A stretch of DNA of 6,375 nucleotides from COE1 sp045579665 (GCA_045579665.1 JAZNMO010000077.1:1-6375); one strand, 5' to 3'. Numbered from the stretch's first letter, positions 1-6,032 are shown. A program made the numbers and translations. The notes: generated from the letters alone by a model not told the origin.

Positions 1-65
1 AACATTGTGTTTGGAAGCTTCTCTACTACTGTTCCTTCGATTTCAATAACATCTGACTTTGACAT
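1..65 (-). CDS. infA: Translation initiation factor IF-1, N-terminal part (gene runs off the left edge)
   Basis: Reading the minus strand from an ATG at 65 gives 21 codons beginning MSKSDVIEIEGTVVEKLPNT, the usual start of bacterial IF-1 (typically about 72 residues); the rest lies outside the window. IF-1 is a small OB-fold protein that binds the 30S A site during initiation together with IF-2 and IF-3. The visible part covers the first beta strands of that fold (the EIEGTVVEKLPN motif). A GAGG ribosome binding site lies just upstream, 22 nt after the stop of the KOW-protein gene, so it is probably co-transcribed and co-translated with map and the KOW gene. Position at the end of the secY-adk-map group is the normal Bacillota arrangement. 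The identification is strong despite the short length. Confidence 0.93.
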   Translation of the reverse strand, partial: MSKSDVIEIEGTVVEKLPNTM

Positions 66-87
66 TTTTTCCTCACTTTCTGTCGTC

Positions 88-354
88 TTACGACTCATCC
101 ATCATGTCTTTACAATACAATTTAATTGCTCTTTTTATAGCTTCATTGGTTACAGACTTATCAATAATGCTTTGCACCATCGCATCATCAACATCTTTGA
201 TAATCTGTATATGCTTTTTGTTTTTCCTCTTAGGATTATCCAAGGTTCTAAACTTACCATCGGCAAGCCATACCCAAGTTTCATTTTCTTCTATTATAAA
301 ATACAACCTGCTCTTGTCATGTCCTGCAAGGGAATATGCTAAATATCCTACCAT
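88..354 (-). CDS. KOW-domain RNA-binding protein of the map-infA interval (L14e-like small protein)
   Basis: An 88-residue basic protein starting MVGYLAYSLAGHDKS. The N-terminal half resembles a KOW/L14e-type SH3-like barrel: a small beta segment, GHDKSRLYFIIEEN, then WVWLADGKFRTLDNPKRKNKKH, followed by a helical tail (roughly residues 50-88). Bacillota often carry such a gene between map and infA; its role is not well established, but the fold and the basic NPKRKNKKH patch suggest RNA or ribosome binding (inference). An in-frame ATG six bases upstream (at 360) would add two residues, but the AGGAG at 362-366 is only 1 nt from that codon and 7 nt from the one chosen here, so the downstream start is preferred. 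The AGGAG overlaps the TAG stop of map, which implies translational coupling. The gene ends 22 nt before infA. Confidence 0.85.
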   Translation of the reverse strand: MVGYLAYSLAGHDKSRLYFIIEENETWVWLADGKFRTLDNPKRKNKKHIQIIKDVDDAMVQSIIDKSVTNEAIKRAIKLYCKDMMDES

Positions 355-361
355 ATTCATT

Positions 362-366
362 CTCCT
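362..366 (-). promoter_or_regulatory. Ribosome binding site of the KOW-protein gene, overlapping the map stop codon
   Basis: The minus strand reads TAGGAGAATGAATATG. AGGAG shares bases with the TAG stop of map. Spacing is 1 nt to the first ATG (too close for efficient initiation) and 7 nt to the second, so this site decides for the second ATG at 354. Confidence 0.7.
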
Positions 367-1117
367 ATGAAAGAGTTAATATTTCCGGTTCGCCATCGGT
401 TATTAATATTGTATTTTCATAATGTGCTGAAAGGGAACCATCATCGGAAACAACTGTCCAGTCGTCATCCATCCACGCAACATCGCATCTTCCCATGTTA
501 ATCATCGGTTCAACTGCAAGTGTCATACCTGCACGCAGCTTTAACCCTCTACGACGCTGTGCAAAGTTTGGTATCTGTGGGTCCTCATGCAACTGTGTTC
601 CAATTCCATGTCCTACAAGGTCTCTTACGATTCCATATCCAAACTTTGAAATATATGCATCAATCGCATTGGAGATATCATATAAATGATTACCATCCTT
701 TGCCATCTTAATACCTTCGAAGAAGCTGTTTCTTGTCTCATCTATGAGTTTCTGTGCTTCCGGGCTAATCTTACCTACGCCATAGGTTCTTGCAGCATCT
801 GAGTGATATCCCTTGTAAATCAGACCTGCATCTAAGCTTACGATATCGCCCTCCTGCAAAATTCTGTCAGCTCGTGGAATACCATGAACAACCTCGTCGT
901 TCACAGATACACAAATGGATGCCGGATATCCATTATAGTTAAGGAAGTTCGGAATACACCCATATCCTCTGATTAACTTCTCACCTAATCTGTCAATCTC
1001 TAATGTAGACATACCAGGCTGAATTGCCTGACCAAGCTCATTATGAACCTTCTCTAACAGTCTACCTGCTTCTCTCATCAAATCTATCTCTCTTGCAGAT
1101 TTAATTGTTACAGCCAT
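365..1117 (-). CDS. map: Methionine aminopeptidase, type I
   Basis: A 250-residue cytosolic metalloprotease that removes the initiator methionine from nascent proteins after deformylation. The pita-bread fold ligands are all present at the expected places: D96 (in SLDAG), D107 (HSDAA), H170 (GHGIG), E203 (AVEP) and E234 (HYENT), matching the D97/D108/H171/E204/E235 set of the E. coli enzyme. H79 (VVHGIP) and H177 (LHEDP) are the conserved active-site histidines. The length fits the type Ia family, with no N-terminal zinc-finger extension and no type II insert. The start MAVTIKSAREIDLMREAG is the normal N-terminus and has an AGGAGG 7 nt upstream. It lies 93 nt downstream of adk, looser than the neighbouring gaps, and its stop overlaps the ribosome binding site of the next gene. 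Nothing looks damaged. Confidence 0.98.
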   Translation of the reverse strand: MAVTIKSAREIDLMREAGRLLEKVHNELGQAIQPGMSTLEIDRLGEKLIRGYGCIPNFLNYNGYPASICVSVNDEVVHGIPRADRILQEGDIVSLDAGLIYKGYHSDAARTYGVGKISPEAQKLIDETRNSFFEGIKMAKDGNHLYDISNAIDAYISKFGYGIVRDLVGHGIGTQLHEDPQIPNFAQRRRGLKLRAGMTLAVEPMINMGRCDVAWMDDDWTVVSDDGSLSAHYENTILITDGEPEILTLS

Positions 1118-1210
1118 CTCTTATCCTCCTATATGAATTCTTACATATCATGAACATCATCCCATATGTATCACTTCATATTATGAATCTTTCCGCTTAA
1201 CGGCTTATTC

Positions 1211-1852
1211 TTACTCAAGAATATCAACAATCGCCTGGAAGACATCCTTCATATCTACTGTTCCGTCTACAGTCTTAAGTACATTCTTAGCTGTATAGAA
1301 ATCAATTAAAGGCTGTGTCTGCTTGTGGTAAACATCCAATCTGTTCTTAACAGTCTCCGGCTTGTCATCATCTCTTAAAATAAGCTCTGAACCACATGTA
1401 TCACAGATACCCTCTGCCTTTGGTGGAATATGTACCAAATGATATGTTGCACCACATGTTACACATGCTCTTCTACCTGACATTCTTCTGACAATGTTCT
1501 CATCAGGAACATCTACATTAATTGCATAATCAATCTTATCACCAAGCTCTGTTAATGCTTTATCTAAAACCTCTGCCTGCGGAATAGTTCTTGGGAAACC
1601 ATCTAATACATAACCATTCTTGCAGTCATCCTTTGCTACTCTGTCTAAAAGAATCTTTACGGTAAGCTCATCCGGAACCAACTGACCCTGATCCATATAC
1701 TTCTTAGCTTCCATACCAAGCTCTGTACCATTCTTAATATTTGCTCTGAAAATGTCACCTGTTGATACATGCGGAATTGTATACTTCTCAGCAATCATCT
1801 TAGCCTGTGTACCCTTACCTGCGCCTGGTGCGCCTAACATAATAATCTTCAT
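1211..1852 (-). CDS. adk: Adenylate kinase, zinc-binding long-LID type
   Basis: A 213-residue cytosolic enzyme interconverting ATP + AMP and 2 ADP. The P-loop GAPGAGKGT covers residues 7-15 with K13; the AMP-binding region follows (STGDIFR at 30-36, then LDGFPRT at 83-89); the LID begins near R122-R123. The LID carries four cysteines, C130, C133, C150 and C153 (CVTCG and CDTCG), the structural zinc site common in Gram-positive Adk. The long-LID length is normal. An upstream in-frame ATG at 1858 would give MKMKII, but the AGGAGG at 1861-1866 is only 2 nt from it and 8 nt from the ATG at 1852, and family members typically begin MKIIMLGAPG; the shorter form is preferred. A 252-nt spacer separates it from secY, with a candidate promoter of its own. 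Confidence 0.98.
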   Translation of the reverse strand: MKIIMLGAPGAGKGTQAKMIAEKYTIPHVSTGDIFRANIKNGTELGMEAKKYMDQGQLVPDELTVKILLDRVAKDDCKNGYVLDGFPRTIPQAEVLDKALTELGDKIDYAINVDVPDENIVRRMSGRRACVTCGATYHLVHIPPKAEGICDTCGSELILRDDDKPETVKNRLDVYHKQTQPLIDFYTAKNVLKTVDGTVDMKDVFQAIVDILE

Positions 1853-1860
1853 CTTCATAT

Positions 1861-1866
1861 CCTCCT
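1861..1866 (-). promoter_or_regulatory. Ribosome binding site of adk
   Basis: AGGAGG on the minus strand. It lies 2 nt from the first ATG (1858) and 8 nt from the second (1852), so it supports initiation at the second and a 213-residue Adk. Confidence 0.75.
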
Positions 1867-1897
1867 AGCCTCTGTAGCTGTCTTGTCTTCTTTTGTT

Positions 1898-1918
1898 TGC
1901 TATTCTCTTGCCATAGCA
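1898..1918 (-). promoter_or_regulatory. Small stem-loop in the adk leader
   Basis: TGCTAT and ATAGCA arms of 6 bp enclose a 9-nt loop, about 32 nt upstream of the adk ribosome binding site. It would lie near the 5' end of any transcript from the candidate adk promoter. The stem is short and AT-containing; a role is only possible, not shown. Confidence 0.25.
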
Positions 1919-1928
1919 CTCCAATTAT

Positions 1929-1957
1929 ATTCTATATCCAATATCCAATATATGCAA
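1929..1957 (-). promoter_or_regulatory. Candidate sigma-A promoter for adk-map-KOW-infA
   Basis: On the minus strand TTGCAT (1957-1952) and TAGAAT (1934-1929) are separated by 17 nt, matching the -35 element at 3 of 6 and the -10 element at 5 of 6 positions. A perfect TATAAT overlaps by one base (1929-1924) but lacks a good -35 at standard spacing. Transcription from here would leave a leader of about 70 nt before adk. The spacer is AT-rich, so chance matches are easy; this is a plausible but unproven internal promoter. Confidence 0.4.
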
Positions 1958-2016
1958 TGCTACTTTTATCTATATTAAAACTTTTTGTAATTATTTTCTT
2001 ACTCATAATAAACTAA

Positions 2017-2036
2017 AAGAACGTCCAAGAACGTCC
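2017..2036. repeat. Perfect 10-bp tandem duplication
   Basis: AAGAACGTCC occurs twice in direct succession (2017-2026 and 2027-2036) in the secY-adk spacer. Two copies one helical turn apart could be a protein-binding site or just a local slippage duplication. Confidence 0.75.
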
Positions 2037-2049
2037 TTATGCATCTTTA

Positions 2050-2103
2050 CATATAAGCATGGCAGAAGCAAAGCATACGCTTTGCTTCTGTCTCATGTAT
2101 ATG
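2050..2103 (-). promoter_or_regulatory. Long stem-loop immediately after the secY stop codon
   Basis: A perfect 12-bp inverted repeat (CAGAAGCAAAGC at 2063-2074 against 2079-2090) closes a 4-nt loop. The stem extends outward through CATG/CATG and CATATA/TATATG pairs after small internal loops, giving about 22 paired positions. On the transcribed strand it starts two bases after the secY stop. No U-tract follows (the RNA continues UAAAGAUGCAU), so it is not a canonical intrinsic terminator; an mRNA 3'-end stabiliser, processing site or partial attenuator is more likely (inference). Confidence 0.6.
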
Positions 2104-2104
2104 A

Positions 2105-3418
2105 TTAATCATTCAAAAAACCTTTGTAATTACGTACTAACATCTGAGATTCAATTTGCTTAATTGTCTCTAATACAACGCTTACAATGATGATTAAGCT
2201 TGTTCCACCGAATGAAACCTGAGCACCGAATACACCATTAAAGAAGAATGGCACTACTGCGATAATCAAAAGTCCAATAGCTCCGATGAAAATAATAGCG
2301 TTTAATACCTTTGAAAGGTAATCGCTGGTTGGTTTACCCGGACGAATACCTGGAATAAAACCACCCTGCTTCTTCATATTATTCGCAATCTCTAACGGAT
2401 TGAATGTTAAAGATGTATAGAAATAAGCAAAGAAGATTACCAATAAGATGTATACAAACAAGCCGATTGAATATTTCAAATCGCTTGGCTTACACCAGTT
2501 ATCCTGATTTAATCCATTTAAAATGTGTGCCCAAATACCTGTTCCCTGGTATCCAGCTAAGCTGGAAATAACAAGTGGGAACTGCATCAATGATGATGCA
2601 AAGATAATCGGAATAACACCTGCTGTATTAACCTTCAATGGAAGGAAAGTTGACTGACCCCCAACCATCTTGTTCCCTTGAATCTTTTTTGCATACTGTA
2701 CCGGAATCTTACGCTGTCCACCATTTAAGATAACAACGATTACAATCATAACTAATATGATAGCAATAATTACTAATGCAGCTACAACAGCTAAAGGAAT
2801 AGACTTACCCTTTATAAACTGCTCATATAAGTTATTGAAATCATCCGGCATACGGGAAATAATATTAATAACGAGTACAATTGAGATACCGTTACCAACG
2901 CCCTTCTCCGTAATTCGCTCACCAATCCACATAAGGAACGCACTACCTGCAGTTAATGCAGCAATTACTGTGATTACATTCAGAGCATTATACTCTTCCA
3001 ATAATCCCTGATTACCGAAACCAATTGCCATAGCAGCACTTTCTACAACTGCTAAGATAACTGTTACATAACGAGTCCAAGAAGCAATCTTCTTTCTTCC
3101 GTCCTCTCCTTCCTTCTGTAACTCTTCAAGCTTTGGAATAGCTATTGTTAAGAGCTGCATAATGATGGAAGATGTAATGTACGGTGTTATGTTCAGAGCG
3201 AATACAGACATGTTCAAAAATGAACCGCCTGTAAACGCATCAAAAAAGTTAAACGCACCGCCGGTCTGCTGAGCAAACCACTGCGCAAAATAGTTTCTGT
3301 CTACACCTGGTACCGGAAGCTGTGAACCAAAACGGATAACAACTAACATAATAAAGGTAAACAGTAATTTACTTCTGATTTCTTTAATCTTAAACGCGTT
3401 CTTTAGTGTTGTAAACAT
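2105..3418 (-). CDS. secY: Protein translocase subunit SecY
   Basis: A 437-residue integral membrane protein, the channel of the SecYEG translocon for secreted and membrane proteins. Ten hydrophobic segments can be placed at roughly 15-33, 75-95, 115-135, 147-166, 177-190, 208-232, 264-285, 316-336, 369-392 and 400-421, with the plug region near 58-74 (FFDAFTGGSFLNMSVFAL). Hallmarks: SQLPVPGVD after TM1, ITPYITSSIIMQLL in TM2, GQRKIPVQYAKK in the cytoplasmic loop after TM6, KVNTAGVIPIIFASSLMQFP in TM7, NPLEIANNMKKQGGFIPGIRPG with R359 in the loop after TM8, and the tail MLVRNYKGFL. These loops contact the ribosome and SecA in characterised homologues. The start overlaps the rplO stop (TAATG), and its ribosome binding site AGAGGTGA lies inside the last rplO codons, so the two are translationally coupled. 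A 252-nt spacer and a strong hairpin follow. Confidence 0.99.
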   Translation of the reverse strand: MFTTLKNAFKIKEIRSKLLFTFIMLVVIRFGSQLPVPGVDRNYFAQWFAQQTGGAFNFFDAFTGGSFLNMSVFALNITPYITSSIIMQLLTIAIPKLEELQKEGEDGRKKIASWTRYVTVILAVVESAAMAIGFGNQGLLEEYNALNVITVIAALTAGSAFLMWIGERITEKGVGNGISIVLVINIISRMPDDFNNLYEQFIKGKSIPLAVVAALVIIAIILVMIVIVVILNGGQRKIPVQYAKKIQGNKMVGGQSTFLPLKVNTAGVIPIIFASSLMQFPLVISSLAGYQGTGIWAHILNGLNQDNWCKPSDLKYSIGLFVYILLVIFFAYFYTSLTFNPLEIANNMKKQGGFIPGIRPGKPTSDYLSKVLNAIIFIGAIGLLIIAVVPFFFNGVFGAQVSFGGTSLIIIVSVVLETIKQIESQMLVRNYKGFLND

Positions 3419-3858
3419 TAGATCACCTCTGCTGTTCCGCCAAGTGACTCAATCTTTTCTTTAGCTGATGCACTAATAGCATTAACCTGAACATTGAGCT
3501 TCTTAGTCAATTCTCCTCCTCCAAGAATCTTAACGCCGTCTCTTGGATTCTTTACAATGCCGCTTTCAATTAATGTCTCTACAGTAACTGTAGCTCCATC
3601 TTCAAATCTCTCTAATGCTCCAAGGTTAATAGCCACGATCTCCTGAGTATTTCTGTTCTTGAAACCTCTCTTAGGAAGACGTCTATATAATGGCATCTGT
3701 CCACCTTCGAAACCTGTTCTTGGTGCTCCAGAACGTGCCTTCTGACCTTTGTGTCCCTTACCAGCAGTCTTACCATTACCTGAACCGTGTCCACGACCTC
3801 TTCTAAAATTATCACTCTGTTTAGAACCTTCTGCAGGTCTTAAATTAGATAATTCCAT
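3418..3858 (-). CDS. rplO: 50S ribosomal protein L15 (uL15)
   Basis: A 146-residue protein of the large subunit. The extended N-terminal arm, rich in Gly, Arg and Lys (RRGRGHGSGNGKTAGKGHKG, about 19-38, then GFEGGQMPLYRRLPKRGF at 49-66), threads into 23S rRNA. The globular C-terminal part holds the L15 signature area (VKILGGGELTKKLNV, about 109-123, followed by AISASAKEKIE). Length is normal. The ATG is preceded by AGGAGGTG at 5-nt spacing. It lies 15 nt after rpmD and shares one base with secY; its final codons (AEVI-stop) contain the secY ribosome binding site, so L15 and SecY synthesis are probably tied. Confidence 0.98.
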   Translation of the reverse strand: MELSNLRPAEGSKQSDNFRRGRGHGSGNGKTAGKGHKGQKARSGAPRTGFEGGQMPLYRRLPKRGFKNRNTQEIVAINLGALERFEDGATVTVETLIESGIVKNPRDGVKILGGGELTKKLNVQVNAISASAKEKIESLGGTAEVI

Positions 3859-3873
3859 TCTGACACCTCCTTA

Positions 3874-4056
3874 TTATGCTTCTTCAACTTTTACTAAATG
3901 ATTTACTTTACGAATCATACCTCTTGTTGCATCGTTATCAGGAAGTTCAACTGTCTTGTGAAGCTTTGTTAAACCCATAGCCTCTACAGTAGCCTTGTTC
4001 TTTGGAACGGCACCAATTGTTGATTTAACTAAAGTAACTTTTAATGTTTTTGCCAT
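3874..4056 (-). CDS. rpmD: 50S ribosomal protein L30 (uL30)
   Basis: A 60-residue protein in the short bacterial L30 form. MAKTLKVTLVKSTIG forms the first strand, and the helix and second strand carry the family pattern of GLTKLHKTVELPDN (28-41) and RGMIRKVNHLVKVEE (45-59). It sits in the expected place between rpsE and rplO. A strong AAGGAGGT lies 8 nt upstream, and the gene ends in tandem in-frame stops (TAA TAA) 15 nt before rplO. L30 is not universal among bacteria but is usual in Bacillota. Confidence 0.97.
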   Translation of the reverse strand: MAKTLKVTLVKSTIGAVPKNKATVEAMGLTKLHKTVELPDNDATRGMIRKVNHLVKVEEA

Positions 4057-4070
4057 CTTGATCTACCTCC

Positions 4071-4580
4071 TTAAGCCATAATCTCGTCGATAGATTTTCC
4101 ACGATTTGCAGCAACCTCTTCCGGTGTCTTTAACTGTGATAAGCCAGCGATTGTAGCTAATACAACGTTCTGCTTATTGTTAGAACCTAAAGACTTTGTA
4201 CGGATGTTCTTGATACCTGCAAGCTCACAAACGATACGAGCAGGACCACCAGCGATGATACCAGTACCTTCGGGAGCCTTCTTTAATAAAACGCTTGAAG
4301 AACCGTAATTACCGATGTAATCATGTGTAACTGATTTATTGTCATCTAACGCAATCTTAACAAGATTCTTGATTGCATCTTCTTTTCCTTTGCGGATAGC
4401 TTCTGGGATTCCTACGGCCTTACCTAAACCAGCACCTACGTGACCATTTCCGTCACCTACTACTACTAAAGCGGTAAAACGCATGTTACGTCCACCCTTA
4501 ACAGTCTTTGTTACACGCTTAAGCGCAACAACCTTATCTGTTAATTCAAGCTGACTTGCATCAATGATTGTACGTTTCAT
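4071..4580 (-). CDS. rpsE: 30S ribosomal protein S5 (uS5)
   Basis: A 169-residue small-subunit protein that supports decoding accuracy and lies near the mRNA entry channel. The N-terminal double-stranded-RNA-binding-like domain has LKRVTKTVKGGRNMRFTALV (20-39) and VGDGNGHVGAGLGKA (41-55). The loop around VTKTVKGGR is the region where spectinomycin-resistance changes are known in other bacteria; it looks wild-type here. The C-terminal domain holds KKAPEGTGIIAGGPAR (100-115), RTKSLGSNNKQNVV (127-140) and the ending AANRGKSIDEI. The start MKRTIIDASQLELTDKVVAL is preceded by GGAAGGGAG. This binding site begins within the TAG stop of rplR, a likely coupling. It is 14 nt before rpmD. Confidence 0.98.
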   Translation of the reverse strand: MKRTIIDASQLELTDKVVALKRVTKTVKGGRNMRFTALVVVGDGNGHVGAGLGKAVGIPEAIRKGKEDAIKNLVKIALDDNKSVTHDYIGNYGSSSVLLKKAPEGTGIIAGGPARIVCELAGIKNIRTKSLGSNNKQNVVLATIAGLSQLKTPEEVAANRGKSIDEIMA

Positions 4581-4596
4581 GTGATTTTCTCCCTTC

Positions 4597-4965
4597 CTAG
4601 AATACTAAGCCAGCTTCTCTTGCTGCCTCAGCTAACGCTTCAATTTTTCCATGGTATAAAAAGCCGCCTCTATCAAAGACTACCTCAGTAATACCCTTTT
4701 CAATTGCTCTCTTAGCAATTACTGTTCCAACATATGCTGCTGCTTCAACGTCGTTAGTTTTCTTTAATTCAGCCTTTACTTCCTTCTCAAGAGATGAAGC
4801 TGAAACTAATGTATTTCCAACTGTATCGTCAATAATTTGAGCATACATATGATTATTGCTTCTGAAAACCGCTAAACGTGGTCTTTCAGCTGTACCGTTA
4901 ACACGGTTACGTATTCTCATGTGCTTCTTTGCACGTAATTCTGCTTTTGATTTCTTACTAACCAT
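4597..4965 (-). CDS. rplR: 50S ribosomal protein L18 (uL18)
   Basis: A 122-residue large-subunit protein that binds 5S rRNA together with L5 and helps build the central protuberance. The basic N-terminus (MVSKKSKAELRAKKHMRIRN) is followed by ERPRLAVFRSNNHMYAQIID (27-46) and the C-terminal signature FDRGGFLYHGKIEALAEAAR (97-116), which closely follows the usual FDRGGYxYHGRVKALADAAREAGL pattern. Length is typical. The ATG has AAGGAGGG at about 9-nt spacing and lies 18 nt after rplF. Its partner L5 is encoded by the partial gene at the right edge. Confidence 0.98.
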   Translation of the reverse strand: MVSKKSKAELRAKKHMRIRNRVNGTAERPRLAVFRSNNHMYAQIIDDTVGNTLVSASSLEKEVKAELKKTNDVEAAAYVGTVIAKRAIEKGITEVVFDRGGFLYHGKIEALAEAAREAGLVF

Positions 4966-4983
4966 TTTTTATGCCCTCCTTAC

Positions 4984-5526
4984 TTATTTCTTACCAGTCT
5001 TACCAACTTTACGTCTGATTGTCTCATCAGCATACTTGATTCCCTTGCCCTTATATGGCTCAGGTCTTCTCTTATCTCTGATTTCAGCTGCGAATTGGCC
5101 AACTTTTTCTTTATCAATACCCTTAACGATGATGATGTTCTGTCCTTCAAGAACTGTCTCAACACCTTCTGGGTCAATCATCTCTACCGGATGAGAATAT
5201 CCTAAAGATAATGTTAATGTCTTTCCAGCCTTAGCTGCCTTGTAACCAACACCGTTTACTTCAAGCTTCTTCTCGTAACCTGCTGTAACACCTACTACCA
5301 TGTTGTTTACTAATGTTCTTGTAAGACCGTGTAAAGACTTCATCTTCTTTAAGTCATTTGGTCTTGTTACTGTAACTTCTGAACCCTCTACCTTGATTTC
5401 CATCTCAGCCGGTAATACTCTCTCAAGTGTTCCCTTAGGACCCTTTACAGTCACTTTGTTATTTTCTGCAACTTCTACAGTTACGCCTGCAGGAATCGCG
5501 ATTGGCATTCTTCCTATACGTGACAT
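4984..5526 (-). CDS. rplF: 50S ribosomal protein L6 (uL6)
   Basis: A 180-residue large-subunit protein with two related alpha/beta domains, near the factor-binding region and sarcin-ricin loop. The N-terminus MSRIGRMPIAIPAGVTVEV is canonical. Domain 1 ends near HGLTRTLVNNMVVGVT (66-81); domain 2 carries KKLEVNGVGYKA (86-97) and the signature RRPEPYKGKGIKYADE (153-168), followed by a basic tail. It is intact and full length. AGGAGG sits 7-8 nt upstream of the ATG, right beside a small AT-rich inverted repeat (5540-5554). A 69-nt spacer separates it from rpsH, more than the 14-18 nt gaps downstream. Confidence 0.98.
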   Translation of the reverse strand: MSRIGRMPIAIPAGVTVEVAENNKVTVKGPKGTLERVLPAEMEIKVEGSEVTVTRPNDLKKMKSLHGLTRTLVNNMVVGVTAGYEKKLEVNGVGYKAAKAGKTLTLSLGYSHPVEMIDPEGVETVLEGQNIIIVKGIDKEKVGQFAAEIRDKRRPEPYKGKGIKYADETIRRKVGKTGKK

Positions 5527-5539
5527 GCCCGTACCTCCT

Positions 5540-5554
5540 ATTATTTGAAATAAT
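5540..5554 (-). promoter_or_regulatory. Short AT-rich inverted repeat next to the rplF ribosome binding site
   Basis: ATTATTT and AAATAAT flank a single central base. In RNA a 6-bp AU stem with a 3-nt loop could form and touch the first base of the rplF AGGAGG region. Stability would be low, so any effect on initiation is speculative. Confidence 0.25.
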
Positions 5555-5570
5555 GGTTAGGTTGTGTTAT

Positions 5571-5600
5571 CGAAGTGCTTCGTCAGGTAATTTTATTACC
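5571..5600 (-). promoter_or_regulatory. Two small inverted repeats after rpsH
   Basis: GGTAAT/ATTACC (5586-5600, 3-nt loop) spans the rpsH stop codon, and CGAA/TTCG (5571-5582, 4-nt loop) follows 3 nt later on the transcript. No U-run follows either, so they are not terminators; they may be simple mRNA structure. Confidence 0.3.
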
Positions 5601-5997
5601 AAACGAAAGCTAATACCTCGCCACCAACCTGAAGTTTTCTAGCTTCTTTATCTGTGATAACACCATGGTTTGTAGAAATGATAGCAATACCAAGTCCACC
5701 AAGAACCTTTGGTAATTCATCCTTACCTGCGTAAATACGAAGACCAGGCTTAGAGATTCTCTTAATACCTGTGATAATCTTCTCATTCTTATCAGCACCG
5801 TACTTTAATGTGATGTGAATTGTCTTGAAGATACCATCTTCGATTACTTCGAACTTCTTAATATATCCTTCATCTAAAAGAATCTGTGCAATTGCTAATT
5901 TCATCTTTGATGCAGGAACATCTACTGTATCGTGCTTTGCAGTATTCGCATTACGAATTCTTGTAAGCATATCTGCAATTGGATCACTCATTGTCAT
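5596..5997 (-). CDS. rpsH: 30S ribosomal protein S8 (uS8)
   Basis: A 133-residue primary 16S rRNA-binding protein; in E. coli it is also the translational repressor of the spc operon. The N-terminal part, SDPIADMLTRIRNANTAKHD (4-23), is canonical. The C-terminal signature GLGIAIISTNHGVITDKEAR (101-120) and the end GGEVLAFVW are intact. The start MTMSDPI has two candidate ATGs: the first (5997) lies 10 nt from AAGGAGG (6008-6014), the second (5991) 16 nt, so the first is preferred. A 120-nt spacer with a strong hairpin separates it from rpsN. Whether S8 represses its own operon here cannot be read from the sequence. Confidence 0.98.
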   Translation of the reverse strand: MTMSDPIADMLTRIRNANTAKHDTVDVPASKMKLAIAQILLDEGYIKKFEVIEDGIFKTIHITLKYGADKNEKIITGIKRISKPGLRIYAGKDELPKVLGGLGIAIISTNHGVITDKEARKLQVGGEVLAFVW

Positions 5998-6032
5998 TTC
6001 AGTTTTTCCTCCTTATGGATTTATGTGACACA

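Noticed and set aside
7..370. Plus-strand reading frames opposite infA, the KOW gene and the map end
   Set aside because: They are antisense to genes with clear family identity, lack ribosome binding sites and have low-complexity hydrophobic composition; they are shadows of the minus-strand genes.
1118..1210. Promoter or regulatory element in the adk-map spacer
   Set aside because: It holds an AT-rich palindrome (TTCATA-T-TATGAA, 1175-1187) and a weak ACATAT/ATATGT pair, but no convincing -35/-10 pair or stable GC-containing stem; in AT-rich DNA this is expected by chance.
2050..2103. Rho-independent terminator after secY
   Set aside because: The stem is strong, but no T-run follows it on either strand, so I list it as a structure rather than a terminator.
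2720..2735. Unusual SecY residues ahead of GQRKIPVQYAKK (NGG instead of a charged residue)
   Set aside because: This short linker after TM6 varies across bacterial SecY proteins, and the functional GQRKIPVQYAKK block is intact; there is no evidence of a specialised or accessory SecY.
3612..3815. Minus-strand frame overlapping rplO in another phase
   Set aside because: It lies entirely inside rplO, whose own frame encodes canonical L15; there is no independent start signal.
4856..5194. A 112-codon plus-strand open frame across rplR and rplF
   Set aside because: Both opposite-strand genes are full-length ribosomal proteins; the frame has no ribosome binding site and no recognisable family.
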